Positions 7,462 to 16,673 of a stretch of 64,000 bases of DNA are shown here, piece by piece. The notes below the pieces were generated by a model. It was not told where the DNA came from. It ran no database searches and saw only the letters and a program-made list of their open reading frames with translations. Within the stretch, counting starts at the first letter, position 1; each line of letters starts with the position of its first letter. Made by a program: the position numbers and the translations under genes. Source of the DNA: Shewanella sp. SR44-3 (GTDB taxonomy: Bacteria; Pseudomonadota; Gammaproteobacteria; Enterobacterales; Shewanellaceae); NCBI RefSeq assembly GCF_014163735.1, contig NZ_JACJDV010000001.1, positions 1 to 64,000 on the forward strand. The letters run 5' to 3'.

Positions 7462-8892
7462 ATGATGAACCATTCCCAGTCTACAGGCGCTGATTACAAT
7501 TACACTGTCGTCCGTCAATTTGCCTTAACCACAGTTTTGTGGGGCATTGTTGGTATGGCCGTAGGTGTATTGATTGCGGCCCAGTTAATCTGGCCTCAGC
7601 TGAACTTCGAAACCCCTTGGTTAACCTTTAGTCGCTTGCGACCATTACATACCAATGCGGTTATTTTCGCGTTCGGCACTTCAGCCCTTTTTGCAACATC
7701 TTACTATGTCGTACAACGCACTTGCCAAACCGTTTTGTTTGCACCTAAATTAGCTGCATTCACTTTCTGGGGCTGGCAAGCGATTATTATCTCTGCTGCA
7801 ATTTCCTTACCTATGGGTTTCACTCAAGGTAAAGAATACGCTGAGCTTGAATGGCCGATTGATATCGCCATCACGCTTGTGTGGGTCAGCTATGCCATTG
7901 TGTTCTTCGGCACTATCATCAAACGGTCCACCTCGCACATTTATGTGGCGAACTGGTTCTTTGGTGGTTTTATCATTACGGTTGCCGTATTGCACATAGT
8001 TAACTCTATGGCAGTTCCAGTGAGCATGACTAAGTCTTACTCCCTCTACTCTGGCGCGGTTGATGCCATGGTGCAGTGGTGGTACGGCCATAACGCGGTT
8101 GGTTTCTTACTGACAGCGGGCTTCTTGGGTATGATGTACTACTTCGTGCCTAAGCAAGCGGGTCGTCCTGTGTACTCTTATCGCTTATCAATCGTCCATT
8201 TTTGGGCCTTGATTGCACTGTACATTTGGGCCGGTCCTCACCACTTACATTACACTGCCCTGCCAGACTGGACTCAGTCTCTTGGTATGGTGATGTCGTT
8301 AATCCTATTCGCACCTTCTTGGGGCGGTATGATCAACGGTATCATGACCTTATCAGGCGCATGGCATAAGCTACGTACCGATCCTGTGTTGCGTTTCCTT
8401 GTTGTTTCATTGTCTTTCTACGGTATGTCTACCTTCGAAGGCCCAATGATGGCAATCAAGACAGTTAACGCTTTATCTCACTACACGGATTGGACTATTG
8501 GTCACGTACACTCAGGCGCGCTAGGCTGGGTTGCTATGGTATCAATCGGCTCTTTGTACCACTTAATTCCTGTGTTATTTGGCCACGGCCGCATGTACAG
8601 TTCGAATTTAGTGAACGTGCATTTCTGGTTAGCGACAATCGGCACTGTGCTTTATATCGTCTCTATGTGGATATCGGGTGTGATGCAAGGCCTGATGTGG
8701 CGCGCTGTGAATGCTGACGGTACTTTGACTTATAGCTTTGTTGAAAGCTTAGAAGCCTCTTATCCGTTCTACTTCGTGCGCTTCCTTGGTGGTGTGTTCT
8801 TCTTAACTGGTATGTTCTTGATGGCTTATAACGTGATTAAAACCGTTAGAGCGCCAAAAGAGTCACTACCTGCAATCGCTGAAGCAGCATAA
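7462..8892 (+). CDS. ccoN: cbb3-type cytochrome c oxidase subunit I
   Basis: The 476-residue catalytic subunit of the high-affinity, proton-pumping cbb3 oxidase in the inner membrane; it reduces oxygen to water at a heme b3-CuB centre. About twelve membrane helices are visible. Metal ligands are in place: H63 (RPLHTN, low-spin heme), H210 in WWYGHNAVG (CuB, with the cross-linked tyrosine typical of this family lying elsewhere), H260-H261 in GPHHLHY (CuB) and H348/H350 in [10 protein letters not shown] (hemes). Two ATG codons stand in tandem at the start. First gene of ccoNOQP; upstream DNA carries FNR/EtrA sites, which fits induction at low oxygen. ccoO follows after 11 bp. Confidence 0.97.
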   Translation: MMNHSQSTGADYNYTVVRQFALTTVLWGIVGMAVGVLIAAQLIWPQLNFETPWLTFSRLRPLHTNAVIFAFGTSALFATSYYVVQRTCQTVLFAPKLAAFTFWGWQAIIISAAISLPMGFTQGKEYAELEWPIDIAITLVWVSYAIVFFGTIIKRSTSHIYVANWFFGGFIITVAVLHIVNSMAVPVSMTKSYSLYSGAVDAMVQWWYGHNAVGFLLTAGFLGMMYYFVPKQAGRPVYSYRLSIVHFWALIALYIWAGPHHLHYTALPDWTQSLGMVMSLILFAPSWGGMINGIMTLSGAWHKLRTDPVLRFLVVSLSFYGMSTFEGPMMAIKTVNALSHYTDWTIGHVHSGALGWVAMVSIGSLYHLIPVLFGHGRMYSSNLVNVHFWLATIGTVLYIVSMWISGVMQGLMWRAVNADGTLTYSFVESLEASYPFYFVRFLGGVFFLTGMFLMAYNVIKTVRAPKESLPAIAEAA

Positions 8893-8903
8893 GGAGCCAA
8901 TCG

Positions 8904-9518
8904 ATGAAATTTAATCATGAAATGATTGAGAAGAATATTGGTCTTATGGCCATATTCACTGTCATCGCCATTAGTTTTGGTGGTTTAGTGCAGATTACTC
9001 CGCTGCTGTTTCAAAAAGACACCACCCAGCCAATCGAAGGGCAAATTCCTTACACAGCCCTGCAGATTGAAGGTCGCGACATCTATGTTCGTGAAGGTTG
9101 CTATAACTGTCACAGCCAGATGATCCGTCCTTTGCGTGCAGAAACTGAGCGTTATGGTCATTATTCTGTTGCTGGTGAGTCCGTATGGGATCACCCGTTC
9201 CAGTGGGGCTCTAAGCGTACAGGTCCTGATTTAGCCCGTGTGGGTGGCCGTTACAGCGACAAATGGCATGAGGTTCACTTAGCAGATCCTCGCGCCGTTG
9301 TGCCACAGTCAAACATGCCTGCCTTCCCTTGGTTATTGGAAAATACCTTAGATGGCGAGCTGACTGGCGCTAAGATGGACATCTTACGTAAACTCCACCC
9401 AACTCATAATCTGTATACAGATGAAGAGATTGCAGGTGCACAAAAAGCAGTTGAAGGTAAAACAGAGATGCAAGCATTGATTGCTTACCTTCAATCTTTG
9501 GGTCATGCACTTAAATAA
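8904..9518 (+). CDS. ccoO: cbb3-type cytochrome c oxidase subunit II (monoheme c)
   Basis: A 204-residue membrane-anchored cytochrome c that passes electrons from CcoP to CcoN. It has one N-terminal membrane helix (about 12-35) and then a periplasmic domain with the heme site C66-x-x-C69-H70 in GCYNCHSQM. The segment SNMPAFPW supplies the likely axial methionine. A strong ribosome site, AAGGAG, precedes the ATG. Length is normal for the family. Confidence 0.96.
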   Translation: MKFNHEMIEKNIGLMAIFTVIAISFGGLVQITPLLFQKDTTQPIEGQIPYTALQIEGRDIYVREGCYNCHSQMIRPLRAETERYGHYSVAGESVWDHPFQWGSKRTGPDLARVGGRYSDKWHEVHLADPRAVVPQSNMPAFPWLLENTLDGELTGAKMDILRKLHPTHNLYTDEEIAGAQKAVEGKTEMQALIAYLQSLGHALK

Positions 9519-9529
9519 GGAGGCAATAT

Positions 9530-9709
9530 ATGGATTACGGAACCTTGCAAGGCATTTTAACCATCATTGTAATGGTCACCTTCGTCGGTATATTTGCTTG
9601 GGCTTATAGCTCGCGTCGTCAGAAACAATTTGATGAAGCGGCTAACCTGGTGTTTTCAGATGATGAAAAACCTCAGGAATCGAAGGACTCAGGAGAGCAA
9701 AAACAATGA
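9530..9709 (+). CDS. ccoQ: cbb3-type cytochrome c oxidase subunit IV (CcoQ/FixQ)
   Basis: Small 59-residue protein with one membrane helix (about 7-26, GILTIIVMVTFVGIFAW) and a charged cytoplasmic tail starting SSRRQKQFDEAA. Family members stabilise the assembled cbb3 complex and the CcoP interaction. The ATG follows AAGGAGG, and the stop overlaps the ccoP start by 4 bp (ATGA), which indicates translational coupling. Confidence 0.93.
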   Translation: MDYGTLQGILTIIVMVTFVGIFAWAYSSRRQKQFDEAANLVFSDDEKPQESKDSGEQKQ

Positions 9710-10662
9710 GTAACTTCTGGAATATTTGGATCACTGTTTTATCCTTGTTTGTGATTTTCGCCTGTTTTGTGTTGTTACGTATCTGTTCAAAGAACAATAC
9801 TGGCATCAAAGAAGGCGAGTCCATGGGACATACATTCGATGGTATTGAAGAGCTGAACAATCCACTGCCAAAGTGGTGGTCGTACATGTTCTACATCACT
9901 ATCGTATTTGGTTTGATTTACTTGGCTATGTATCCAGGTTTAGGTAGCTACAAAGGCCTGTTTGGCTGGACCAGCTCAAACCAAAGCGTGCGTTCGATTG
10001 AAGAATCCAAAGCCGCTGTTATTGCAGCTAAAGAAGCAGGTGTATTGTCTCAATACGACCGTGAAGTAGAACAGGCTGACGCTAAATATGGTCCTATCTT
10101 CAAAGCTTATGCTGAAACACCACTGGAAGAGTTAGTTAAGAATGAAGAAGCCCTTAAAGTGGGTGGACGTTTATTCTTACAAAACTGTGCCCAGTGTCAC
10201 GGCTCAGATGCGCGCGGCAGTAAAGGTTTCCCTAACTTAACTGACAGCGATTGGTTATATGGCGGCGAACTGGCCACCATTAAAACCACTATTATGAATG
10301 GTCGTAACGGTATGATGCCACCTAAAGGTGGTTTACCTATCGATGACAGCGAACTGGATGCATTAGCCGAATACTTGGTTAAGCTTTCTGGACGTGAACA
10401 TGATGAAGCTAAAGCCGCTCAAGGCCAAGGTTCATTCATGAAGGGCTGTTTTGCCTGTCACGGTATGGATGGTACTGGTAACAAGTTCATGGGTGCACCT
10501 AACTTAGCCGATAACACTTGGTTATACGGTGGCAGTAAAGGCATCATCATGGAATCGATTAAGAATGGCCGCGCCGGTGTTATGCCAGCATGGAAAAACA
10601 TTCTTGGCGAAGAGAAAGTCCACGTTATTACTGCCTATGTTTATAGTTTATCAAACAAGTAG
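9706..10662 (+). CDS. ccoP: cbb3-type cytochrome c oxidase subunit III (diheme c)
   Basis: A 318-residue diheme cytochrome c subunit, the electron entry point of the oxidase. Two N-terminal membrane helices are visible (about 4-26 and 57-78), as in the long form of CcoP, then two cytochrome c domains: C161-x-x-C164-H165 (NCAQCHG) and C248-x-x-C251-H252 (GCFACHG), with methionine-rich loops NGRNGMMPP and NGRAGVMPA that supply axial ligands. It overlaps ccoQ by 4 bp and is followed by a terminator, so it closes the structural operon. Confidence 0.96.
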   Translation: MSNFWNIWITVLSLFVIFACFVLLRICSKNNTGIKEGESMGHTFDGIEELNNPLPKWWSYMFYITIVFGLIYLAMYPGLGSYKGLFGWTSSNQSVRSIEESKAAVIAAKEAGVLSQYDREVEQADAKYGPIFKAYAETPLEELVKNEEALKVGGRLFLQNCAQCHGSDARGSKGFPNLTDSDWLYGGELATIKTTIMNGRNGMMPPKGGLPIDDSELDALAEYLVKLSGREHDEAKAAQGQGSFMKGCFACHGMDGTGNKFMGAPNLADNTWLYGGSKGIIMESIKNGRAGVMPAWKNILGEEKVHVITAYVYSLSNK

Positions 10663-10680
10663 TGGTTAACGATTGAATTA

Positions 10681-10708
10681 AAGGCCTCGACTTCGGGGCC
10701 TTTTTTTT
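10681..10708 (+). terminator. Rho-independent terminator after ccoP
   Basis: AAGGCCTCGA and CGGGGCCTT pair around a short loop, followed by eight T. It separates ccoNOQP from the assembly genes, which then need their own promoter or read-through. Confidence 0.85.
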
Positions 10709-10777
10709 AAGATGATTATTTAGTGCAATCACGTTAATATTAACCACCGTTTTACCCCTTTTATTTTGGAATCAAAG

Positions 10778-11257
10778 ATGTCGACTCCCCCCCCTTGGTA
10801 TAAGCAGTTTTGGCCTTGGTTTATTATTATCCTGCCACTGTGTGCTGTCGTAGCCAGTTTCTCTACCCTGTATATCGCCATCAAAAATTCAGACGCCTTA
10901 GTTAAAGACGATTATTACAAAGATGGTAAAGCCATCAATATGGACTTACGTAAAATTAAACAAGCCAAAAACTTAGGTATTCGCTTTTTAATAACCAAAG
11001 AAGGCAATACCTTAGTCTTGAGCCAAGAAGGCGGACCCGCTTACACAGCGGCGTTAAACTTTGAGTTGTTTCACCCGACGATGGAAGAGAAAGATTTTAA
11101 AATCCTCGCCACAACGGATGCCAACTACCATTACCGTATTGAGCTACCCAATGCCATTCTAGGTACCTGGGAAGTACGCTTAGAAAGCTTTGATAATCAA
11201 TGGCGCATTCAGCAGCGAGTCAGCTTCTCAGATCAAACAGAATACTGGCTGCAATAA
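10778..11257 (+). CDS. ccoH: FixH/CcoH family cbb3 oxidase assembly protein
   Basis: Protein of 159 residues with a single N-terminal membrane helix (about 10-35, FWPWFIIILPLCAVVASFS) and a periplasmic beta-sandwich-like domain; DDYYKDGKAINMD is typical of the FixH family. FixH/CcoH proteins are needed for stable assembly of cbb3 oxidase. The ATG at 10778 has GGA in front; an in-frame TTG 12 bp upstream is less likely. The ccoI start lies 2 bp after the stop. ccoG (fixG), often next to this gene in other bacteria, is not present here. Confidence 0.88.
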   Translation: MSTPPPWYKQFWPWFIIILPLCAVVASFSTLYIAIKNSDALVKDDYYKDGKAINMDLRKIKQAKNLGIRFLITKEGNTLVLSQEGGPAYTAALNFELFHPTMEEKDFKILATTDANYHYRIELPNAILGTWEVRLESFDNQWRIQQRVSFSDQTEYWLQ

Positions 11258-11259
11258 TC

Positions 11260-13749
11260 ATGAACAGCTGCTTTCATTGCGCTGAAACCTTCACTCAGCC
11301 GCCCTACTTTACCCAAATCAATGGCACAGAGCAGCCCATGTGTTGCCCTGGATGCCAGGCCGTTTCGCAGGCGATTATGGATGCGGGGCTGATGAGTTAC
11401 TACCAATATCGCAGTGAACCTGGCATGAAGCAAGCAGGCTTAGTGCCTGAGCAGCTGTCTCATTTTAGTGCCTATGATTTACCCGAAGTGCAGCAAGATT
11501 TTGTTCATCAGCAAGATGCGTTAAGTTCAACCTCAATCACGATTGAAGGCATGAGCTGCGCAGCTTGCGCTTGGTTAATTGAGCATAGATTGACCCCTAT
11601 AGAAGGGGTCGCTAAGGTGCTGGTGAACTCCACGACTCAAAGGGCAATGATTAGTTGGGATAATAGCCAAATTAAGCTCAGTGAAATCTTAAGCCAAATT
11701 AGCCAAATTGGTTACCAAGCCGCGCCTTATCAGCAAGATGAGCAAGAAAAACAGCATCACAAAGACAGCCGGACTTTTTTGCTTCGCCTAGGACTTGCAG
11801 GGTTTGCCACCATGCAAGTGATGATGTTTGCGCTGGCGCTCTACACTGGTTACTTTAGCGATCTTGACGATGAAATACGTGACTATTTTCGCTGGGTCAG
11901 CATGATTTTTGCAGCTCCAGTGGTGCTTTACTCGGCCCAGCCTTTCTATTTCAGTGCCCTTCGTAGCCTGCTTAGCGGCAAACTTAATATGGACGTGTCG
12001 GTATCCATCGCCATCGGCGGCGCTTTTACCGCCAGTTGCATCGCGACCCTCAATGGCACAGGTGAAGTGTATTTTGAATCTGTGTCCATGTTTACCTTCT
12101 TTCTATTATTAGGGCGCTATTTTGAGCAAAATGCCCGCCGCCGCGCCAGTATCAGTAGCAATAATCTGCATAAATTAGTTCCGTTAACAGCTTTACGCCT
12201 TGATGGTAGCCAACAGACTGAAATTCCAGCTAAAAGCTTACGTTTAGGCGACATTATTTTGGTGCGCCCAGGGGATGCCTTCGCCGCTGATGGCGTGGTG
12301 ATTGATGGCCATTCAAGTGCCAATGAAGCCATGCTTACTGGTGAGCAAATGCCGGTAGATAAAAACTTAGATTGCCCAGTGTTTGCAGGCACCCTTAATG
12401 TTGAGCAACCCTTGAAGGTTAAAGTGACCGCCCTTGGACAAGATCAATTGGTGGCGGAGATCATTCGACTGCAGGAAATCGCCGCCGCCAACAAACCGGC
12501 CATCGCCTTTATGGTTGATAGATTAGCCCGTTATTTCTCCGCCACCATTTTGACCACAGCGTTAATCACTTATTTAGTCTGGCTGCAATTCTCTCCCGAT
12601 GATGCATTTTGGGTGACATTGTCTGTCCTTGTGGCCACCTGCCCCTGCGCTTTAGCATTAGCAACCCCAACGGCGGTCACCTGTGCCACGGCCATTTTTA
12701 CCCGCTTAGGTATTATTACCCGTAAAGCTGGAGTATTTGAAAAGCTCGCCAGCGTAGAACAAGTGGTTTTCGATAAAACCGGCACCTTAACTCGGGGCGT
12801 TATCGCCCTAGGCGAAGTGAGCGTATTTGATGCTGCCTCAGACACATCCAACTTCGATCCTCAAACGCCAATATCTAAAAAAACAGCGGAAAAAGCCACC
12901 ACAAAAACAGCGACCGAAGTGCTTGCCATCGCCGCCGCATTAGAAGCAGGTTCCTTACATCCAATTGCCCTAGCTTTTACTGGGCATCTTGATGCCAATA
13001 TTAGCGCCTCTAAGCTTACCCACCATGTGGCCCAAGGCATCGAAGGCACAATTAACCATAAGGTGTACCGTATTGGTCACCTAAGTTTTGCATTGGTTAA
13101 TGCAAACTCATCAGCACGCACTGACGCCCACGCCTTCAGAACTCAAATAAATACCTCTACTGAGCCCTGCGTTTGGTTAAGCGAAAATGGCAATATTATC
13201 GCCAGCATTCAAATACAGGACCAAGTGCGCAGCGATGCCAAGCAGGCCATCGATGAATTGAAAAAGGCAGGTGTTGACGTCAGTATCGCCAGCGGCGACA
13301 GCGTGAGTCATGTCAACGCTTTAGGCAATGCTTTGGGCATTAGCCAAGTGTATGCAGAGCAAAAGCCCCAAGATAAACTGACCTTGATTAACCAATTGCA
13401 GCTCAGCAAGAATACCGCCATGTTTGGTGATGGCATTAATGATGCGCCGGTGCTGGCGGGAGCTTATTTGTCGGTCGCCATGGGCAGTGGCAGTGCGATT
13501 GCTAAAAACAGTGCCGATCTGATTTTACTTGGAGATCACCTATCGCGCTTTAACGATGCCATGAAGGTGGCTAAAAAAACCAACACCATTATTAAGCAAA
13601 ATTTAATTTGGGCCTTTGGGTATAATTTATTGATTTTACCCTTAGCTGTAACTGGCCATGTGCCACCTTATATCGCCGCCCTTGGCATGTCATTAAGCTC
13701 CATTTTGGTCGTCAGCAACAGTCTGCGACTCCTTAGGATAAATTTATGA
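11260..13749 (+). CDS. ccoI: P-type copper ATPase for cbb3 oxidase assembly
   Basis: An 829-residue heavy-metal P1B-type ATPase that moves copper across the inner membrane for CuB insertion. The N-terminus has a cysteine-rich zinc-finger-like region (NSCFHCAET and MCCPGCQAV), then an HMA domain with C100-x-x-C103 (GMSCAACAW). Membrane helices follow, with the ion site C461-P-C463 (ATCPCALA), actuator TGEQMPVDK, phosphorylation site D505 in DKTGTLT and hinge GDGINDAP (D728). The longer frame to 11200 would overlap ccoH, and the ATG at 11260 gives the family-like start MNSCFHC. It overlaps ccoS by 4 bp. A variable insert lies around 525-555 (many Thr, Lys, Ala). Confidence 0.94.
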   Translation: MNSCFHCAETFTQPPYFTQINGTEQPMCCPGCQAVSQAIMDAGLMSYYQYRSEPGMKQAGLVPEQLSHFSAYDLPEVQQDFVHQQDALSSTSITIEGMSCAACAWLIEHRLTPIEGVAKVLVNSTTQRAMISWDNSQIKLSEILSQISQIGYQAAPYQQDEQEKQHHKDSRTFLLRLGLAGFATMQVMMFALALYTGYFSDLDDEIRDYFRWVSMIFAAPVVLYSAQPFYFSALRSLLSGKLNMDVSVSIAIGGAFTASCIATLNGTGEVYFESVSMFTFFLLLGRYFEQNARRRASISSNNLHKLVPLTALRLDGSQQTEIPAKSLRLGDIILVRPGDAFAADGVVIDGHSSANEAMLTGEQMPVDKNLDCPVFAGTLNVEQPLKVKVTALGQDQLVAEIIRLQEIAAANKPAIAFMVDRLARYFSATILTTALITYLVWLQFSPDDAFWVTLSVLVATCPCALALATPTAVTCATAIFTRLGIITRKAGVFEKLASVEQVVFDKTGTLTRGVIALGEVSVFDAASDTSNFDPQTPISKKTAEKATTKTATEVLAIAAALEAGSLHPIALAFTGHLDANISASKLTHHVAQGIEGTINHKVYRIGHLSFALVNANSSARTDAHAFRTQINTSTEPCVWLSENGNIIASIQIQDQVRSDAKQAIDELKKAGVDVSIASGDSVSHVNALGNALGISQVYAEQKPQDKLTLINQLQLSKNTAMFGDGINDAPVLAGAYLSVAMGSGSAIAKNSADLILLGDHLSRFNDAMKVAKKTNTIIKQNLIWAFGYNLLILPLAVTGHVPPYIAALGMSLSSILVVSNSLRLLRINL

Positions 13750-14024
13750 GCATCATTTATGTGTTGATCCCAATCGCTATGTTATTTGTGGCGATTGCGG
13801 TGGCTGTGTTCTTTTGGGCGGTAAAATCGGAGCAGTTTGATGATTTAGACCGCCAAAGTGTGTCTATTTTATTTGATGACGATCTAAATAACGCCGCTAA
13901 AACAATGCCTCAGGCTAAAACTCATCAAGTTGACGTAAATCATACTGACATAAATCATACTGCATCCAGCACTCAGCCCAACACTTTGCCCAGCAAGAAT
14001 AGCAAAGAGCCTCGTCTTGATTGA
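13746..14024 (+). CDS. ccoS: cbb3 oxidase maturation protein CcoS
   Basis: Protein of 92 residues with one membrane helix (about 4-27) followed by the CcoS signature WAVKSEQFDDLD and SILFDDD. Family members are usually 45 to 70 residues and are needed for cofactor insertion; here a hydrophilic tail of some 45 residues with an HTDINHT-type near-repeat is added. Its ATG overlaps the ccoI stop (ATGA), and its end overlaps the next gene by 8 bp, so translation is probably coupled throughout. Confidence 0.9.
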   Translation: MSIIYVLIPIAMLFVAIAVAVFFWAVKSEQFDDLDRQSVSILFDDDLNNAAKTMPQAKTHQVDVNHTDINHTASSTQPNTLPSKNSKEPRLD

Positions 14025-14709
14025 ATTTAGCTTATTTGGCGCCTTTTTAGTGGGGCTTATGGGGGCTGCACACTGCTTTGGTATGTGTGGCGGTTTAGTG
14101 GGACTGTTTTCAAACTCAATCCCCGCAGCCCCAGGACGTAACTTACTTGGCCATCAATTGGGGTTTTTATTCAGCTATAACCTGGGAAGAATAACCAGCT
14201 ACGCGTTTGCTGGCGCACTCGTGGGTGGCAGTAGCGCCATGTTAGGAAAGCTATTTGCTATTGACGATTACCTTATTGTACTGCGGGTATTGGCTGGTGT
14301 GATGATGATCTTAACCGGGCTTTATATTGCTAAGATATGGTTTGTTATCGCTAAAATTGAGCGCCTTGGTAAGTATTTATGGCGTTATATCTCCCCACTG
14401 ACCCAGCGCTTTCGTGCCATTAAGCGTAAACGTGAAGCCCTGATGGCGGGGATGATTTGGGGCTGGCTGCCCTGCGGTTTAGTTTACAGCACCTTGACTT
14501 GGGCTGTAGCGGCAGGCAATGCGCTAGAGGGCGCACTTATTATGCTGTGCTTTGGCCTTGGTACTTTACCTGCGCTGTTGTCGGCTGGGTTTGCAGCTAA
14601 TGCACTGGCTAATTTTGTGCAAAAGAAAGCGGTGCGCTTAGCCAGTGGCGGCTTACTGATTTTGTTTGGAATACAAACACTTTATATTGCCGTTATGCAG
14701 CTTAGCTAG
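14017..14709 (+). CDS. TauE/SafE-like (UPF0126-independent) membrane protein of the cbb3 cluster
   Basis: A 230-residue polytopic membrane protein with about six helices. The first helix has AAHCFGMCGG, the signature of the 'urease accessory protein UreH-like / sulfite exporter TauE' family that commonly travels with cco assembly genes and is proposed to act in copper supply or oxidase maturation (family context, not proven here). No ATG is available near the start: the best start is TTG at 14017, overlapping ccoS by 8 bp. The second half repeats a WGWLPCGLVYS motif that suggests an internal duplication. Last gene before etrA. Confidence 0.8.
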   Translation: MIEFSLFGAFLVGLMGAAHCFGMCGGLVGLFSNSIPAAPGRNLLGHQLGFLFSYNLGRITSYAFAGALVGGSSAMLGKLFAIDDYLIVLRVLAGVMMILTGLYIAKIWFVIAKIERLGKYLWRYISPLTQRFRAIKRKREALMAGMIWGWLPCGLVYSTLTWAVAAGNALEGALIMLCFGLGTLPALLSAGFAANALANFVQKKAVRLASGGLLILFGIQTLYIAVMQLS

Positions 14710-14757
14710 CATGTCGGTGGTATTCGTTTTACTATGGTAGATAATCATTAATCGAGC

Positions 14758-15516
14758 ATGGATATGATAGTGACGTCAAAAAAACCAGCCCGCCCAGCCA
14801 CAACAGGCTGCGCTATACACTGTAACGATTGCAGCATGTCTGAGCTATGTATCCCGTTTACCCTCAACGCCAATGAGCTTGAGGAACTGGATAACATCAT
14901 AGAGCGTAAAAAGCCGGTTCAAAAAGGCGATAAATTGTTTAAGTCCGGAGATGGACTTAAATCCTTGTACGCTATCCGCTCTGGCACCATCAAGAGTTAC
15001 ACCATTACAGAGCAAGGCGATGAACAGATCACTGGCTTTCATTTAGCCGGCGATGTAATAGGCTTTGATGCCATTCATAAAGAGGCGCACCAAAGCTTTG
15101 CTGAAGCCTTAGAAACCTCGATGATATGCGAAATCCCTTTTGATACCTTAGACAGTCTCTCTGGCAGTATGCCTAAGCTGAGACAACAGATCATGCGCTT
15201 AATGAGCAGTGAAATAATGAGCGATCAAGAAATGATTTTGCTGTTATCAAAGAAAAATGCTGAAGAGCGTCTCGCTGCCTTTATTGCCAAATTAGCCAAT
15301 CGTTTTGCCAATCGCGGCTTCTCCCCTAATGAGTTCAGGCTCACCATGACTCGCGGCGACATAGGTAATTACCTTGGCTTAACCGTTGAAACCATCAGCC
15401 GTTTGCTGGGACGCTTTCAAAAAGCGGATATGATTGCTGTCAACGGCAAGTACATCACCATAGTCAACCACCAAGCACTCAATGAATTGGCAGGTCATAC
15501 ACAGAGCCAGAGCTAG
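14758..15516 (+). CDS. etrA: FNR-family oxygen-responsive regulator (EtrA)
   Basis: A 252-residue CRP/FNR-type transcription regulator. N-terminal cysteines C22, C25 and C31 keep the spacing of the E. coli FNR cluster ligands C20, C23 and C29, and a fourth lies in SMICEIP, so it should bind an oxygen-labile [4Fe-4S] cluster. A cyclic-nucleotide-binding-like fold and a dimer helix follow, then the helix-turn-helix [20 protein letters not shown], whose E-x-x-S-R contacts the TTGAT half site. The start may be M1 or M3. In Shewanella the protein is called EtrA. The sites at 7241 and 7283 are likely targets. Confidence 0.93.
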   Translation: MDMIVTSKKPARPATTGCAIHCNDCSMSELCIPFTLNANELEELDNIIERKKPVQKGDKLFKSGDGLKSLYAIRSGTIKSYTITEQGDEQITGFHLAGDVIGFDAIHKEAHQSFAEALETSMICEIPFDTLDSLSGSMPKLRQQIMRLMSSEIMSDQEMILLLSKKNAEERLAAFIAKLANRFANRGFSPNEFRLTMTRGDIGNYLGLTVETISRLLGRFQKADMIAVNGKYITIVNHQALNELAGHTQSQS

Positions 15517-15650
15517 TTGTCTTGTGTTTGGCATGAGTAAAAAGCCGCATTAATATTAGCTAGACTCAATTTTAGCAAAGCTTGATATAGTTCACGGTAT
15601 TTTATATAAAATCAGTAATACTAACAGTATATTAACACCTAGGAGGATTT

Positions 15651-16580
15651 ATGACGGAATATAAAAAGATTTTAGTGGTAATTAACCCAACTGTAGATCA
15701 TCAGGCAGGTCTCGCACGTGCTGTTGAGCTCGCCACCAAGAGCAATGCCAGTATTACCGCTTTTTTATCTATCTATGATTTCTCCTACGAGATGACCTCA
15801 ATTTTATCCAGCCAAGAACGTGAAGCCATGCGCCAAGGCGTTATCGATCAGCGCAGTGCTTGGTTAGAGACGGCCATCACTCAGTTTAGCAATTCAGGCA
15901 TTGCCATCGACACTAAAGTCATTTGGCACAACCGCCCCTTTGAAAGTGTGATCAATTGCGCCCTCGAAGGCGAGTACGACCTTATTGTTAAAAGTACCCA
16001 TGAGCACGATAAACTTAAAGCGGTGATTTTCACCCCAACCGATTGGCATTTAATGCGTAAAGCGCCAATGCCAGTGCTAATGGTTAAAGAGCATGATTGG
16101 CCAGTGGCAGGGAAAATTTTATGTGCCTTAAATGTGTCATCAGAAGACACTGAGCACCAAACCCTTAACGGTAAAATTATTGAGCACGCTAAAGACTTAG
16201 CCGCTAAATTTTCTGCAGAAGTTCATTTGGTCAATGGCTACCCTGGTACGCCTGTTAATTTAGCCATTGAGCTGCCTGATTTTGACGCTGCGGCCTACAA
16301 CAACACCATACGCATGCAGCACCAGTCTAGGGTTGAATGTTTAGCCCAAGCCTATGATATTTCTTTTGACCGTTGTCATGTTGAAGAAGGCTTACCCGAG
16401 GATGTTATCCCTGAAGTTGCCGAGCGCATCGACGCCGAGCTGGTTATTTTAGGCACTGTCGGCCGCACTGGATTCTCAGCAGCCTTGATTGGTAACACCG
16501 CCGAACACGTGATTGACAGTATTCGCTGTGACTTATTAGCCATAAAGCCTGAAGGTTATGTGTCACCATTAGCCGAGTAA
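15651..16580 (+). CDS. uspE: Tandem universal stress protein UspE
   Basis: A 309-residue protein made of two Usp domains (about 4-145 and 160-300). The second ends with GTVGRTGFSAALIGNTAEHV, close to the ATP-binding G-2x-G-9x-G-S/T signature; the first lacks a clear one. UspE is a cytoplasmic stress protein linked to motility and adhesion in E. coli, and it sits beside fnr there as well. A strong AGGAGG ribosome site precedes the ATG. The long intergenic DNA in front of it probably holds its own promoter. Confidence 0.9.
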   Translation: MTEYKKILVVINPTVDHQAGLARAVELATKSNASITAFLSIYDFSYEMTSILSSQEREAMRQGVIDQRSAWLETAITQFSNSGIAIDTKVIWHNRPFESVINCALEGEYDLIVKSTHEHDKLKAVIFTPTDWHLMRKAPMPVLMVKEHDWPVAGKILCALNVSSEDTEHQTLNGKIIEHAKDLAAKFSAEVHLVNGYPGTPVNLAIELPDFDAAAYNNTIRMQHQSRVECLAQAYDISFDRCHVEEGLPEDVIPEVAERIDAELVILGTVGRTGFSAALIGNTAEHVIDSIRCDLLAIKPEGYVSPLAE

Positions 16581-16622
16581 AGCGCGCTTTCCCTTTACGG
16601 AGCCGCTGATTACTGGAATAAT

Positions 16623-16660
16623 ATGCGCCCTGAAATAGATGGTTACTGGGCGCATTTTTT
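16623..16660 (+). terminator. Hairpin with T-run directly before ttcA
   Basis: ATGCGCCC (16623-16630) pairs perfectly with GGGCGCAT (16648-16655) over a 17-base loop and runs into six T. The last T is the base before the ttcA ATG. It may end uspE transcripts; it also lies inside a 16-codon frame that overlaps ttcA. Confidence 0.7.
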
Positions 16661-16673
16661 ATGTCTGACATAG
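16623..16673 (+). CDS. Possible 16-codon leader peptide overlapping ttcA
   Basis: ATG at 16623 opens a frame [16 protein letters not shown] ending with TAG at 16671-16673, which overlaps the first 13 bases of ttcA in another frame. A GGA sits five bases before its ATG. The ttcA start itself lacks a ribosome site, so coupling through this frame is possible. It is too short to be sure. Confidence 0.3.
   Translation: MRPEIDGYWAHFLCLT

Noticed and set aside
15582-15595. FNR site in front of uspE
   Set aside because: TTGATATAGTTCAC keeps only the left half site; the right half is too poor.
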